From Coniochaeta sp. PMI_546 (taxonomy: Eukaryota > Ascomycota > Sordariomycetes > Coniochaetales > Coniochaetaceae): a stretch of 64,000 nucleotides of DNA. The notes under the pieces are model-generated. The model did no database searches and was not told the origin of the DNA. It saw only the letters and a list, made by a program, of their open reading frames with translations. The DNA lies in assembly GCA_021432605.1 (NCBI GenBank), contig MU271153.1:434001-498000 (forward strand), in the 5' to 3' direction. This document shows positions 1 to 11,015 of this stretch, piece by piece; position 1 is the stretch's first letter; the number at the start of each line of letters is the position of its first letter. The translations under genes were made by a program, and so were the position numbers.

Positions 1-1783
1 GCTCGCGTCTTTGACAGCCTACCGACTGTCCCCAAGGGCTGGAAGGAAGTCCGCACAGCCACACCCAAGGAGCCAATTGCCCTCCGAATTGCCCTGCGCC
101 AGCAACACTCGGATGCGCTCGAGCAAGCTGTTCTCGAGATCTCAACTCCCGGACATCCCAACTATGGCATGCACATGACACGCGAGGAAGTGCGCTCATA
201 TACCGCCCCTTCAGCAAAAGCCGTGTCGGACGTGACTGCTTGGATCCGCCAGTACGATATCAAGCCCAAGGTAGACAACGACTGGATCTCCATCAGCACA
301 ACTGTCGGCACCGCAAATGACCTACTCAACACCACCTTCGGTTGGTATGAGTACGAGGCCGGCGGAGGCCCGAAGCTGCGGACGCTCTCGTACAGCGTCC
401 CTGACGAGATTGCCGACCACGTCGATCTCGTCCAGCCCACGACGAGATTCGGCCAACTGGGCGCCAAGAGGTCGACAATCTTCGAGATGACAATTGTAGA
501 GGACGACCACGATATCAAGACTGCGTCTGTGGCGAGCAGCAAGGAAGCGAAGATTGCTGCTGCGACTTGCGGCACGACGATAACCCCAGACTGCCTCAAG
601 TCGCTGTACAACATCAAGTACACCGCCAAGCCTGACGGCAACCTCGTTGCATTTGCCTCTTATCTCGAGGAATACGCCAGATACTCCGACCTGCAGACGT
701 TCGAGACTCAGTACGCCCCGGCGGCAAAAGGCCAGAATTTTAGTGTCACTCTGATCAACGGAGGCTTGAACGACCAGCAGAGCTCTGATGACAGCGGTAA
801 GTAACTGAGCATCTCGCCAATATTCGAGATCTTTTTCATACTGACCCTCTTCAGGCGAGGCGAACCTTGACGTACAGTACGTCCTCGGAATCAGCCACCC
901 GATCCCAATCCTGGAGTACAGCACCGGCGGCCGCGGCCCCCTAGTGCCAACCGCAGACCAGCCAACGCCTCCAGGCAGCAACGAGCCCTACCTGGAGTTC
1001 CTCACCTTCGTCCTCGCCCAGCCGGATGCCGCACTGCCACAAACCCTCTCGACGTCATACGGCGAGGAAGAGCAGAGCGTGCCGCAAGACTACGCCCTCA
1101 AGGTCTGCAACTTGTTCATGCAGCTCGGCGCACGGGGAGTCTCGGTCCTCTTCTCGTCCGGAGACTCGGGCCCGGGCAACAGCTGCGTCCGTAACGGGGA
1201 CAATGCGGCCTTCTTCAACCCGACTTTCCCGGCCGGTTGTCCCTACGTGACCTCCGTCGGGGCCACGTCCGGCACCGCCCCGGAGCGCGCGGTCAGCTTC
1301 TCCTCGGGCGGCTTCAGCATCTACCACAAGCGCCCCACCTACCAGGACGCCGTCGTCCCGGCCTACCTCAAGAGCATCGGCAGCACGTACTCCAAGTTCT
1401 TCGACGCCACCGGCCGCGGCATCCCGGACGTGGCAGCGCAGGGCTCGACTTTCGCCGTCATCGATAAGGGACGTAGTGCGCGGCTGTCCGGCACCAGCGC
1501 CTCGTGTCCTACCTTTGCGGGTGTGGTCGCCCTGCTCAATGCGGCCAGGAAGAGCCAGGGTATCGCGCCGCTTGGGTTCCTGAACCCGTGGCTGTACAAC
1601 AACTCGGCTGCGCTGACGGACATCACGAGCGGTGCGGGTGTTGGATGCACTGGGAACAGGGCTTTCCCGAGCTCGGGGGCCAGGTGGAACGCTACTGCTG
1701 GCTGGGATCCGGTTACTGGGCTGGGCACGCCGAAGTTTGATCTTCTGCTGGCGGCTGCTGCGCCGGGGGTTGCGAATGCGTAG
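1..1783 (+). CDS. Sedolisin-family (S53) tripeptidyl/serine-carboxyl peptidase, 5' end missing
   Basis: Secreted acid peptidase that would release tripeptides from protein N-termini. The frame is open from base 1, so the signal peptide and first residues lie outside the window; 574 residues are visible. Exons are 1-796 and 855-1783, with intron 797-854 (GTAAGT...CAG) splitting a Gly codon. Residues 1-190 read as the pro-kumamolisin activation domain. The peptidase domain starts just after the splice and holds the Glu/Asp pair of the triad in EANLDVQY, the oxyanion Asp in SSGDSGPG, and the nucleophile Ser in SGTSASCPTF. The C-terminal Ca-binding region shows DITSG and GWDPVTGLG. All catalytic residues are present, so the enzyme should be active after self-cleavage. 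Length fits the roughly 600-residue fungal SED/TPP enzymes. The family call is firm; tripeptidyl specificity is by homology. Confidence 0.93.
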
Positions 1784-4358
1784 ATGGTCATGGAGGTCAG
1801 CGTGAGTGGAATCGTTGGTCAGAAGGTTCGGGGAGAGCTGGAGGTAGACGTCCCCCTCTGGTTGATAATGTGGCATCATTATGATTGGACTCTCAAACCC
1901 TGTGAGACATGCATATAGTAGAAGCTGTATGACAGGAGAGACAGCTAGAGTTATTGCTTACCTAAGTCATCGGACTGAAAATCAAGTTTAATGGATCTTG
2001 ACGTATCATAACTACTCCTTACAGTACGCCTGATACTTCTACGGTACACGCACACATGCAAGTTGCAGTTCGGATGGATTAAGTCAGAGGATACCTTCGT
2101 CGCCAGGTCATGCTGGATCAAGAGAGTTGGACGTTTTGAGAGTTCATTGTGCTTATAAGCTGCGTTGGTCGTGTAGACAACCCGAGTCGTTGAGCGGCGC
2201 TATCCAGCATCACGCATCATATGTTGTGCAAGTCGCCAGTTGCAAGTCCCGAGTTCGAGTTGAGAGCACGCGAGTTATCGTCGCAAAGAAACCAATGGCA
2301 GACCCTGACGCAGATTGAAGATTGAGTGCGGGTCGGCTGTGACGCTAGAGGTTGAGTTGGTGTGTGCGGGGGGGTCGGGTTTGACTGATGAGAATGCCTC
2401 CCGGTCCTCACTGTGGTAAAAAATCGCATCGGCTTGAAGATGATGGTGCGGGGCCCGGCATGACATGACAGCTTGGGTTTCTCTGCTTGACAAGCACCAA
2501 ACAACCACCACTGCTAGTCGTCGCGACGATGACAACAGAGCTACGGATATGCTGTCAGCTTCCTTTTAATGCACGCTGCTAAGTGCCACAGGGCGGTGTC
2601 ATTAAGGAAGAGAGCAACGGAAGAGCAACATCGTGATACCAAAGCTTATATTTGGAATGCAGAAGCACGCCAGCACTTGGAAAAAGACCGCAGCGGCCGA
2701 CCTTTGGGCCTGGGCCCCCTTGCTAGGCCGGCTCTAACCCCAGCTTCCCCCTCACTCCTCCCGTGTCTTATCCGTGCGCTGGGATCGTCACCGCCGTAAG
2801 CTGAACCGGAAAATCAGGTACGGGATGTTTATGCTGCAAGCAGCTGAAATGTAACAACTAGAGGTAGAGACTTATTGGCCCGAGATGTCCTGAAGATCAA
2901 CTCCCAAGACAGGCAGAAACAGATGAATCATCATAGGGAAACATTTGACTCTGACCGAATGGGCGTTGCAGCAAGGACTGCAGAGATCCTGCAAAGGGCC
3001 ATTATGTCACGCATGTGGGCGTTGCGCGAGTGTACATTGCACACGTGCATTTGCAGCTTCACTACTATAGTACAAAAGTCCCGAGCCACGAGATTCCCAG
3101 GTTTCCACCCATGGAACAAACCTCGGACTGCGATAGTCTCACCGGAATCCCAGCTTACTGTACACGGAGTACACGAAGGAAACAGAATGAGTCGGATTAC
3201 ACATTCTCGTCATCGTGTCTTCCGACTGGGAGCGGATATGTTTTTCTTTCTTTCTTTGAGGGGTCACTGCATACCTTGCCTTACTGTGTGTGTGGTAGGG
3301 TGTGTCCTATGGTGATGCACCCCTGACAAGATCTCCCCCCCCCCCCCCCCAACCCCTCCCTTGCTCCGATTTAGACAACTAGCTTCCCCAACTTTAATGT
3401 TGCATCTGCCGCCCACCGCTTTTCCATTATCGCATCATTTCGCATCCTTCCAGGGTTGATGCTGTTGTGAACCACGGGCGGCACGAAAAAGAAAAACTTA
3501 CACATCTTGCTCGATCAGCCCGAGCTCACGTTTTCCCCTCTAAACTGAGTCAAACCTACCTGACCGAACAGGTACCTAGAGAACGGCTGCTCAGTGTTGT
3601 TTACAGAAACATACTCTTTCTCTGATGCCAACAAGGTCCATGTCAAAGCTTAAAGATCCTGTGTTTTCGATGGTACCGCAGTACACTACGGAAGTAAGTG
3701 TACTCTGTAATATATACGTGTAGTAGAACCTCCACACATTACCGGACGGGAATGTGATCCAAACTTTATAAGCCACACCATCACTTGTTGCTGTACAGTA
3801 CCATAGTAGCTGCAAGGTTACGTCCACCACGACCAAAAAGCTAAGACACAGGGGTGCCCTGGCTTGCCTGGCTTGTCAAACATCCCTGTCCACTCGGCTT
3901 ATTTTTTTTCACTTGGAGCCAATCCCGCCTAATTACAGGTGGACGACGGGGACGGGGACGGGGATGGTGCAGTGAGCTTGGTGGTTGGTGGTCACGCAGC
4001 TTCGAAGCCAGACTCGACCAGGAAAAGGCAAATTTCATGCGACTTTCCCACACTCCCCTCGCTTCTATTCTTCTCAACATTAACCTAACCTGACTATCCA
4101 CATTCTACACTTCCCCAGATCCGCTGTCTTAGGACACTCTGACGGCTTTCTCGGGTGCTGCGTCGTTCTTGTTCTTTCTCTTCGAACTTCACGACTTGAG
4201 CACGCTGGAGAGAGCGCTGGAGAAAGCCGGTGTTCAACCGCGCGACGTCGCAGCTGTCAACGGATCGACCTAACCTCGTTTACCAGTCGTCACAGAATTT
4301 TCCTGCCCAAGCCCAAAAAAAAAAAGCAGGGTTCTGACAGAGCTCTCCTTCCGTGACG
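1784..4358. other. Intergenic, 2.6 kb
   Basis: Spans the 3' flank of the sedolisin gene and the upstream region of the Rxt3 gene. The short frames here lack coding-like third-position bias and domain motifs. There is a TTCT-type microsatellite near 3242-3258, a 16-C run at 3335-3350 and an A-run (about 4316-4325) some 35 bases before the Rxt3 start. No RNA gene or transposon was recognised. Confidence 0.6.
3335..3350. repeat. Poly-C homopolymer tract
   Basis: Sixteen consecutive C bases, flanked by further C-rich sequence, within the long intergenic region. The length is likely to vary between isolates or reads. Confidence 0.85.
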
Positions 4359-7300
4359 ATGGATCCAAGACAACCACCACAACACGGGCGTGACCCATTT
4401 TCACGAAACGCTGCCTCGCCTTACGGACGAGCTGGTTTTCCGCCAGCCACAACTCCAACACAGCAGCATCCGCAACAGCTTCAACAACATCAACATCAGC
4501 AGCAGCCACATCAGCAGCATCAACAAACACATCAACCGCAGTCTTATCCAACCTCGGCGCATTCTGCGCCGGCTGGTCCACAATATTCCGACCAGCGACG
4601 ACCATCCGACCCACCCTACTATTCCCAACCACGATCGTACCCTCCAGAGCAGACCGCGCATCACCCTCCGACTCACACTCATTCGCGACATCAGAGTAAC
4701 TCCTCGATATCATCCGGCACTCCAATAAACCGTGCGATGCCGCCACCAGGCTCGCCGCCACAAAATCAGGGGCCCGGCGGCCACCCGCCGTATGGGATGC
4801 CTCCTGCACCAAGACCGCCTCCCGTGTCAGTCGGGCCACCGTCGGCATTTCCAGGCGGTCGCGAGTTGCCCGCCTTGGGGTCACTGCCCCGTACAGGCAG
4901 CACAGGCAGTAGCATGTCGATATCATCCATGCTCGGTGGTCCTGCACCGAGGGACCGCGATCCCGGTGCACCTTCACATTACGGTCCTCCTTCATCAGGA
5001 CCTGGCGCTCCTGGACCGGGCTACACACCTTCGATGCATGCATCTCCAAGGATGCATCAAGGCGCGCCCGAATACTCACCTTTTAGACGACCGCAGACCC
5101 CCGAACACGCTCACAGGCATTACGATAACCGAGATCCGAGAGAACCCAGAGCCCCCACAGCCGCGTCACCACATGGCACCTACGGTACACCAGAGCTTCA
5201 ACGCTACGGAACACCACAGTCGTATGCACAGCGAGGCCTACCTCATCCTGCGTCAGAACAAGCGAGAGAGCAGGGACGATTGTCCGGCGGTGCCATACCG
5301 CGGCCTGACAGCCAACCAAAATCTTTTGCCGGTATTCCGCCTCCACGACCGATGGATATGGGCAGACCACCTCAGGGCGAAGCTTTTGTCCGCAGGGAGG
5401 AAGAGTATAATCCCGAACGTCCAGGCCGCCCCATCAAGTACGAGGACCCGCGGTACATGTCAGAGCGTGAGCGTCATGAGAGGGAGAGGGAGATGGAAAT
5501 GATGCGCGAACGCGAGATGCAAGAGCGCGAGAGGGAATATCGAGAACGCGAGCTTAGGGAGAGAGCCTTGTCCGGTGGTGATCCCTCTCGACAGCACCCG
5601 ATGATGCAGGAACACTACATGCAACAACAACAAATGGGCCCCAGAGGGCCACAACCTCCTTTCAGCCGCCAGCCGGATCCTAGAGACCAAGGAGCCTGGC
5701 GGCACCAGCAATACGAGCCGGCCAGAGCGCCGTATGATCCGGCCGCTCCGTTCCCGCGACATCACGACTATCCGCCAACGACAGGACCGCACTATGGGTC
5801 GCACCCTGCATACCCACAGCAGCCCGGAGACCGGTACCCTCCTTCGGCAGGTCCACCTCATCAGCTCGGCCCTCACCAGGGCGGGCCCCCGCCGCCCTTT
5901 GGTTACGACGGCTCACCCGAACGTCCACGCAACGGTCCTCCACATGTGCCTCGTGACCAGCCGCCGCAAATGCAGCGCAGTCGGACCCTGGACGAGGGTC
6001 ATGTCCCGCCGCCCTCGGTCGCCTACAATACGAGCGGTGGACCCAACATATTCGAGGCGGCCCCAAGGAATAGAAGCATGGATGACATCAACCACGCTCC
6101 TCACAACCAGAGATCCCTGCTGCAGATCCAGGAGATCAATCGCAAAGGTAGAATCTCGCCGCTGCCCCAGGCTGTGCAAGGAGCGCAACCGCAGCTGTCG
6201 GGTCCTGCCGGAGAACCCGGCATCAAATCAGAGTTTGGGCGCATCTTTGCCGGCATTAGTGGCGGAATCGGTGGGATCTCTAGCCCAGCCCCAACCAGGA
6301 CAGCGCTCCCGTTTTCGGGTCCGAATATGCTGCGTCGCGACGACTCCGATATCCCTCCCCAAGATGTAGGCCCGGAACCGACTTCGAAACCAACCGCCCG
6401 AGGCAAGCGCAGCAGGAAGCCCAAGGACGACGATGGCAATGGCGATGACAGCGGCAGAGCCAGCCCCGCTGGCCGCAACAAACGAGCCAAGAACCATGCG
6501 CACCATCACCACCAGTAAGTTATAGTCTCATCCATTTAGCTACATACCACTCACTAACAGACCCAGTCATCACCACCACCACCACCATCACGCCCAGGAG
6601 CAGCTTCCATCCCCGGCCGGTATTTCGAGCACGCCTTTCAAGAACCCCAACCAGCCGATATCTTCGCCAACAGGAGGCTTTGTTAAGGACCTTCACGCAG
6701 TCCATCATCACCATGTCGCCCCTCGCTCGACACCAGGCAACCACACGCAGACGGCAACCCCGAAAGCTGTTGCACCACCTCCTCAGCCTATGATCATACC
6801 TAAGCCCAAGAAGCTCTCTGTGAGCAACCAGGCGGTACTAGACAGTGTCGCCAAACTGCCGCGCAACCACCTCGGAGATGTCCCGTACGAAGTCAAGCTG
6901 AAGCCGGCTCGCCTCCAAGATCCACGGACCGGGCGTCCGCCGCGCCACGGATACCAGTCCACGCCTGTGCCCCTTCCCTGGAACCTGATCAAGGACCACC
7001 TGAACTGCACACTGACCGTCAAGGTCGGCAAGCAACATCTAGCCCCGCCAGCGAGAGAGGAGATCACCAGCCGTCGTGCCGTCTGGGGCACGGACATCTA
7101 CACAGACGACTCCGACGTCATCGCGGCCTGCATCCACGCGGGCTGGATCCGCGGCGAGTGGCCGGAGGAAGTGGACGTCGACCTCCTCGACCTCTACAGC
7201 ACGGACGAGAAGGACAAGAAGGGCAAATCCAACAGAGCAGCCAAGACCGCAGCGCAGACCAACAACAAACTCGTCGTGCTCGACGCACCGCCCAAGGGAG

Positions 7301-8388
7301 GGCCCCAGAACGTGCCCGAGAACCGCGACCTGCACGTGACGGTGCTCATCCTGCCCGCCCTGGAGAAGTACGCCTCCTCGTGCCGCTTCGGCATCAAGAG
7401 CCGCGAGTTCGGGGGCGAGGTCGGCGACGTTCTGGGGGGGGTGCAGCACCGGGCCAGGCACGACGGGCTCAGCTTCATGATCATGGGTCTCAGGTGGGTG
7501 AGCAACGGGGCCGGCACGCAGGACAGGCTGAGGGGCAAGGCCAGGCGGGAGCGGATCAGGCGCGCGCTCAGGGAGGTGGAGCTGGGGCCCGTGTGGGCCG
7601 CCAGGTCGCTTAACGTGGATGTTGGGGTGGGGGCGGAGCAGGACCGGGCTGCTGCTGCTGCCGCTGGCGCTGCCGCTGCCGCTGCGCCGATCGAGGGGGA
7701 TGTGGAGATGGTGGGGAACTGGTGGAAGAGGCGCGGGACGCCGCCTGGCGAGGGCGATAAGGAGAATGTCCCTGCTGCTGCGGCTGTTGGTGCGGACGGT
7801 GGTGGTCCGGATAAGGAGGGGGTGGTGACGCCTGCGAAACAGGCGGTGCCGGAGGCGGGGCAGGGGTCGGTTAAGGAGGTGGCTCGGGCTGAGCCGGAGG
7901 TTGGTGAGGGGGCTGTGCCGGAGGAGACGTCGACGGTCAAGGAGGCTGATGCGGACGTGACGATGAGGGAGGATACGATTGTGGAGGAGGTGGATAAGAA
8001 AGTGCATGACAGGGAGGACGATAAGGAAACGGACAAGATACGGGAAGAGGCTCCGGAGGCGGGGGAACCTGCCAAGGCGGATGGTGTTGAAGGCGAGAAA
8101 GCTGCCAAACTTACACCAGAGGGAGTCGAGCAGGCGGCCCAGGATTCGCGGGAAACGGGCAAAGAAACTTCCCCGAAAGATGATCCGCCCAAAGCCGGCG
8201 CTGTGGAGGCCGAAGAACCGACGGCGGAGGCCGCGAAGGCGAAGCCGGCAGCTGCAGAACCGGCCGAGGAGGCTACCGCGGAGCAGGCGAAGGAGCAGGT
8301 CACGGAACCGGCCGAGGGACCCGCAGAGAAGCCGGTCGAGGAACCTGCCGCGGACGATGCCGGACCGACGACGCTCGCCGCCGCCTGA
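4359..8388 (+). CDS. RXT3: Rxt3-domain subunit of the Rpd3L-type histone deacetylase complex
   Basis: Predicted nuclear co-repressor subunit of 1327 residues. Start is the ATG at 4359 (MDPRQPPQ); the upstream in-frame GTG at 4353 is not a likely eukaryotic start. Exons are 4359-6514 and 6561-8388; intron 6515-6560 starts GTAAGT, and a second AG six bases later (6566) also keeps frame. Residues 1-790 are a Pro/Gln/His-rich disordered region with a charged Arg/Glu helix near residues 365-405 and His runs on both sides of the intron. The conserved Rxt3 domain lies at about 795-1035 (start DVPYEVKLKPARLQDPR, then RRAVWGTDIYTDDSDVIAACI, ending near SFMIMGLRW). The last 290 residues are an Ala/Glu/Pro/Lys low-complexity tail ending in TTLAAA. 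It is far longer than yeast Rxt3, as is usual in filamentous fungi. Role comes from the family only. Confidence 0.88.
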
Positions 8389-8855
8389 TGTTACATGTAC
8401 ATATATCGCATTGCAAAGGCCTGGTGTCACACGGGGGTGATTTTCGGTTGCAATGATACCTCTCTGCTTACCTGGGACAATGGCTGTCGGTCGGTCGGCG
8501 CAAGGCATGAGTTGGTGTTTTGCGTTTCTTGGTATTAGTTTTATGTAGCAGTGTTTGCCAAAGCACGTGCTGTTGGGTCGTGTCTACCTTAGCCACTGTC
8601 GCTGTTTACATGTACTAGTTTACATGCACTTGACTATCATGTGCAGAACTGTCTATCAGCCTCGCTATCTTTGAAAGTATTACAGTAGATTTGACACGAT
8701 GCCCACAGCTTCACCCTCGCCCTGATAGCATGTTACATCCTAGTCTGGACCGTAGCGGTCCCAAGTGCACCATACTGTTGTTCAATCGCCATCCCGTTCC
8801 TCAAAGCTCTTTACTCGACCGCTTCCTTTCGTCACATCTCGATTTTCCGAAAGGT
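8389..8855. other. Convergent 3' intergenic region
   Basis: Lies between the stop of the Rxt3 gene and the stop of the oppositely oriented SDHAF4 gene, and so holds both 3' untranslated regions. No other feature is visible. Confidence 0.6.
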
Positions 8856-9371
8856 TCAAAAGTCGGTAACCCTCCCGTTGTAGCTCCAGTCCCCGTCCCC
8901 GCCCCAGCGGAGCGGCTCGTTCTTGGGCCCGCCCACCTCGCCCGTCCTGGGGTTGCGGTCGCCCTCGAACTCGGGCGGGGCGCCCTTCCTTATCCCGCCG
9001 CTGAAGGTGGCCTCCCCGTCTGCCGAGGCGAGGACGACCTCCTCCGCGCCGCCGCCCTGAGCGGCGGCGGCGGCTTGGTGGGCACTCTGTTGTCCTGGTG
9101 TGTTTTGGGCTGCTTGGGGGGGCTGGCTGGAGGGAGAGGTCGTGTGCCGGCTTGTCTGGAGTGGGGAGGAGGGTTCGAGCGGCACGGCGGTGTGGGTTGA
9201 CAGGCGGGCTTCTGCTTCGCGCTGGAGACGCTCGAACTCGGCTTGTTGGGCTGCTGGGAGGCGGGGAGGGGCCGGGGCCGGGTCGAAGGTTGAGGAGAAT
9301 GGGCGCGAGGAGATGGGGAGGCGGAGGGGCCGGGTTGTTGGATGGAGGGTGCGGAGGATTAGGCGGGACAT
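8856..9371 (-). CDS. SDH8: Succinate dehydrogenase assembly factor 4 (SDHAF4/Sdh8, DUF1674)
   Basis: Mitochondrial matrix chaperone that in yeast and animals binds flavinylated SdhA and limits reactive oxygen before SdhA-SdhB dimerisation. It is a single exon of 171 residues. The N-terminus (MSRLILRTLHPTTRPLRLPI) is rich in Arg and hydroxylated residues and lacks acid, as in a mitochondrial presequence. The middle is a Gln/Ala/Ser low-complexity linker. The C-terminal 25 residues carry the diagnostic block: GGPKNEPLRWGGDGDWS then NGRVTDF at the extreme C-terminus. The 171-residue length is longer than yeast Sdh8 (about 138) because of the linker. It is convergent with the Rxt3 gene. The C-terminal motif makes the call secure despite the divergent middle. 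Confidence 0.9.
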   Translation of the reverse strand: MSRLILRTLHPTTRPLRLPISSRPFSSTFDPAPAPPRLPAAQQAEFERLQREAEARLSTHTAVPLEPSSPLQTSRHTTSPSSQPPQAAQNTPGQQSAHQAAAAAQGGGAEEVVLASADGEATFSGGIRKGAPPEFEGDRNPRTGEVGGPKNEPLRWGGDGDWSYNGRVTDF

Positions 9372-11015
9372 TTTTGTTCTTTTTGAGCTATGCGGATGGA
9401 TTTCTAGTCTTGGGGGGTTGGATCGAGTGGACTGCGGTGACTAGACAGTCTGAATAAAATTGGACGTGGGCGGGTTGTTGCTGCGCTGGGAATGATGCTA
9501 GACGTCGGAGGCGATGATGGTCTGGATGATCCCGAGGTTGTGGATTTTTTGGGTTCGTGATGACATCCGTCATCCATGGATGTCCGAAGCGCCGGCATGT
9601 TCCTGCAGGTGGAGATCGATGATCTGCTCTTGCCCTGTGGTAAGATTTATGTGGGGTCATGGGAGCTTGGACCATCACGCGGGAACCAAGTTGTGGGTCT
9701 CATGGTGCCTTTGACTACGTACCTTACGACTGTGAGGAAGGAGCATCTATGTAGTCTTCAGTTTCGATTTCCTTCCTCAAGGTATCGGTATTTTTGTGCA
9801 CGTAAGGTATTACATGGTCAGTAGAGTAAAGTATCCATCCTTGATTCCTAGGAACCTTTTCGACCTCTCACGTTAAGGATGATGTTTCTCCATTCTGTTC
9901 ACATCACCGCAGTCGTGCCACTCGGCCAATGCCGCCTCCCGTGGTTTGCCTTTTTCTTTTCCTGTCCCGGTTGCCTTTTTTCTATCTACGCAGTAAGGTA
10001 ATCACATCCCCATCCGGTTTCGAGGGCCGTTGCTCCGTCCCTTCACTCTTCGTTTTACCGAGCTGCGTGACGCTGGGTGGTGCATGACGCAACGGACGGT
10101 GATTGTACCGAAATGCAGTCCTTCCGGCAGCTGATTTGACGGACGACGGGAGATGGGAGAGCGACTGCTCGGCGAGTGCTCGGCAGTGTTTTCCTCTCCC
10201 CTGGTGATGGTCCCTCAAGAGAATGATGCTTTTCAAGTGGTCGATTCTCCAAATAGCAAATGTCGCACCGGTATCACCGCGCTGCAGGATGGCAGGAACA
10301 CATATTTCAAACCACCACGATTGGTCTAAAGTCGGCACTCCCAAGACTTGCATCGGGAGCCTCATTGCTCAACCAGTGAGTGTCATCTGACCTCGACTCA
10401 CGCAAGCCAGCGCACGCTCGTCTTCGGCCTCACGACAGGCTAAATCGAGCGACACCCGTTGCTGCAGGCGTATTATAAGCAAATCATATGTTCTTATCTA
10501 CAGCGTCTGTGAGTCTCTCTTCGGCCGTCTGCGTCACTTAGTGCCGCAAAACCATAGGCCGCGTCCGAACCGCATTGGCCTGGGTGTAGCCGCTCCTACC
10601 TGCGCCAATCCATGTGCACCCCCGCAGTTCTTCGTTGGAGCTACCGTACGAAGCACATGTCTACGAGGGTGACCCCTCCAGGCTCTGCGACCCAAATGAG
10701 ACCCTACGACTGCGGATTTAGGTTATACCCTTCATCCTTCGTCGTACTCATTGCAGCTTACCCGCCAATCTACCTTTAAGCGAGAATATTATCCCTCTCT
10801 CTCTCGACAATAGCTACATTAACATGCACAACATGCCTCTGCATCTATGGATGCCGCCAGACTAAAACACCCATTCGGACTAAACCTACAAGCGTGTAAG
10901 CGACGAGCGACGGCTCGAACCAACATTGTAACGCAAACGATCGGCATGAGAATCGGCCCTTGATGGCTCGACATTTTGCGCCGATCCCGAACCACACAGA
11001 CGCCATTGACCGAGG
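9372..11015. other. Divergent intergenic region, 1.6 kb
   Basis: Contains the promoters of SDHAF4 (leftward) and of the FHA-kinase gene (rightward). Short frames such as the minus-strand one at 9982-10365 have no recognisable motif or codon bias. A CT-repeat of about 10 bases lies near 10795-10804. No RNA gene recognised. Confidence 0.55.

Noticed and set aside
4270-5079. 269-codon minus-strand open frame
   Set aside because: Shadow of the Pro/Gln/His-rich first exon of the Rxt3 gene, with no motif.
7039-8508. 489-codon minus-strand open frame
   Set aside because: Antisense to the Rxt3 gene; its Arg/Leu-rich sequence is the mirror of G/C-biased third positions and has no domain.
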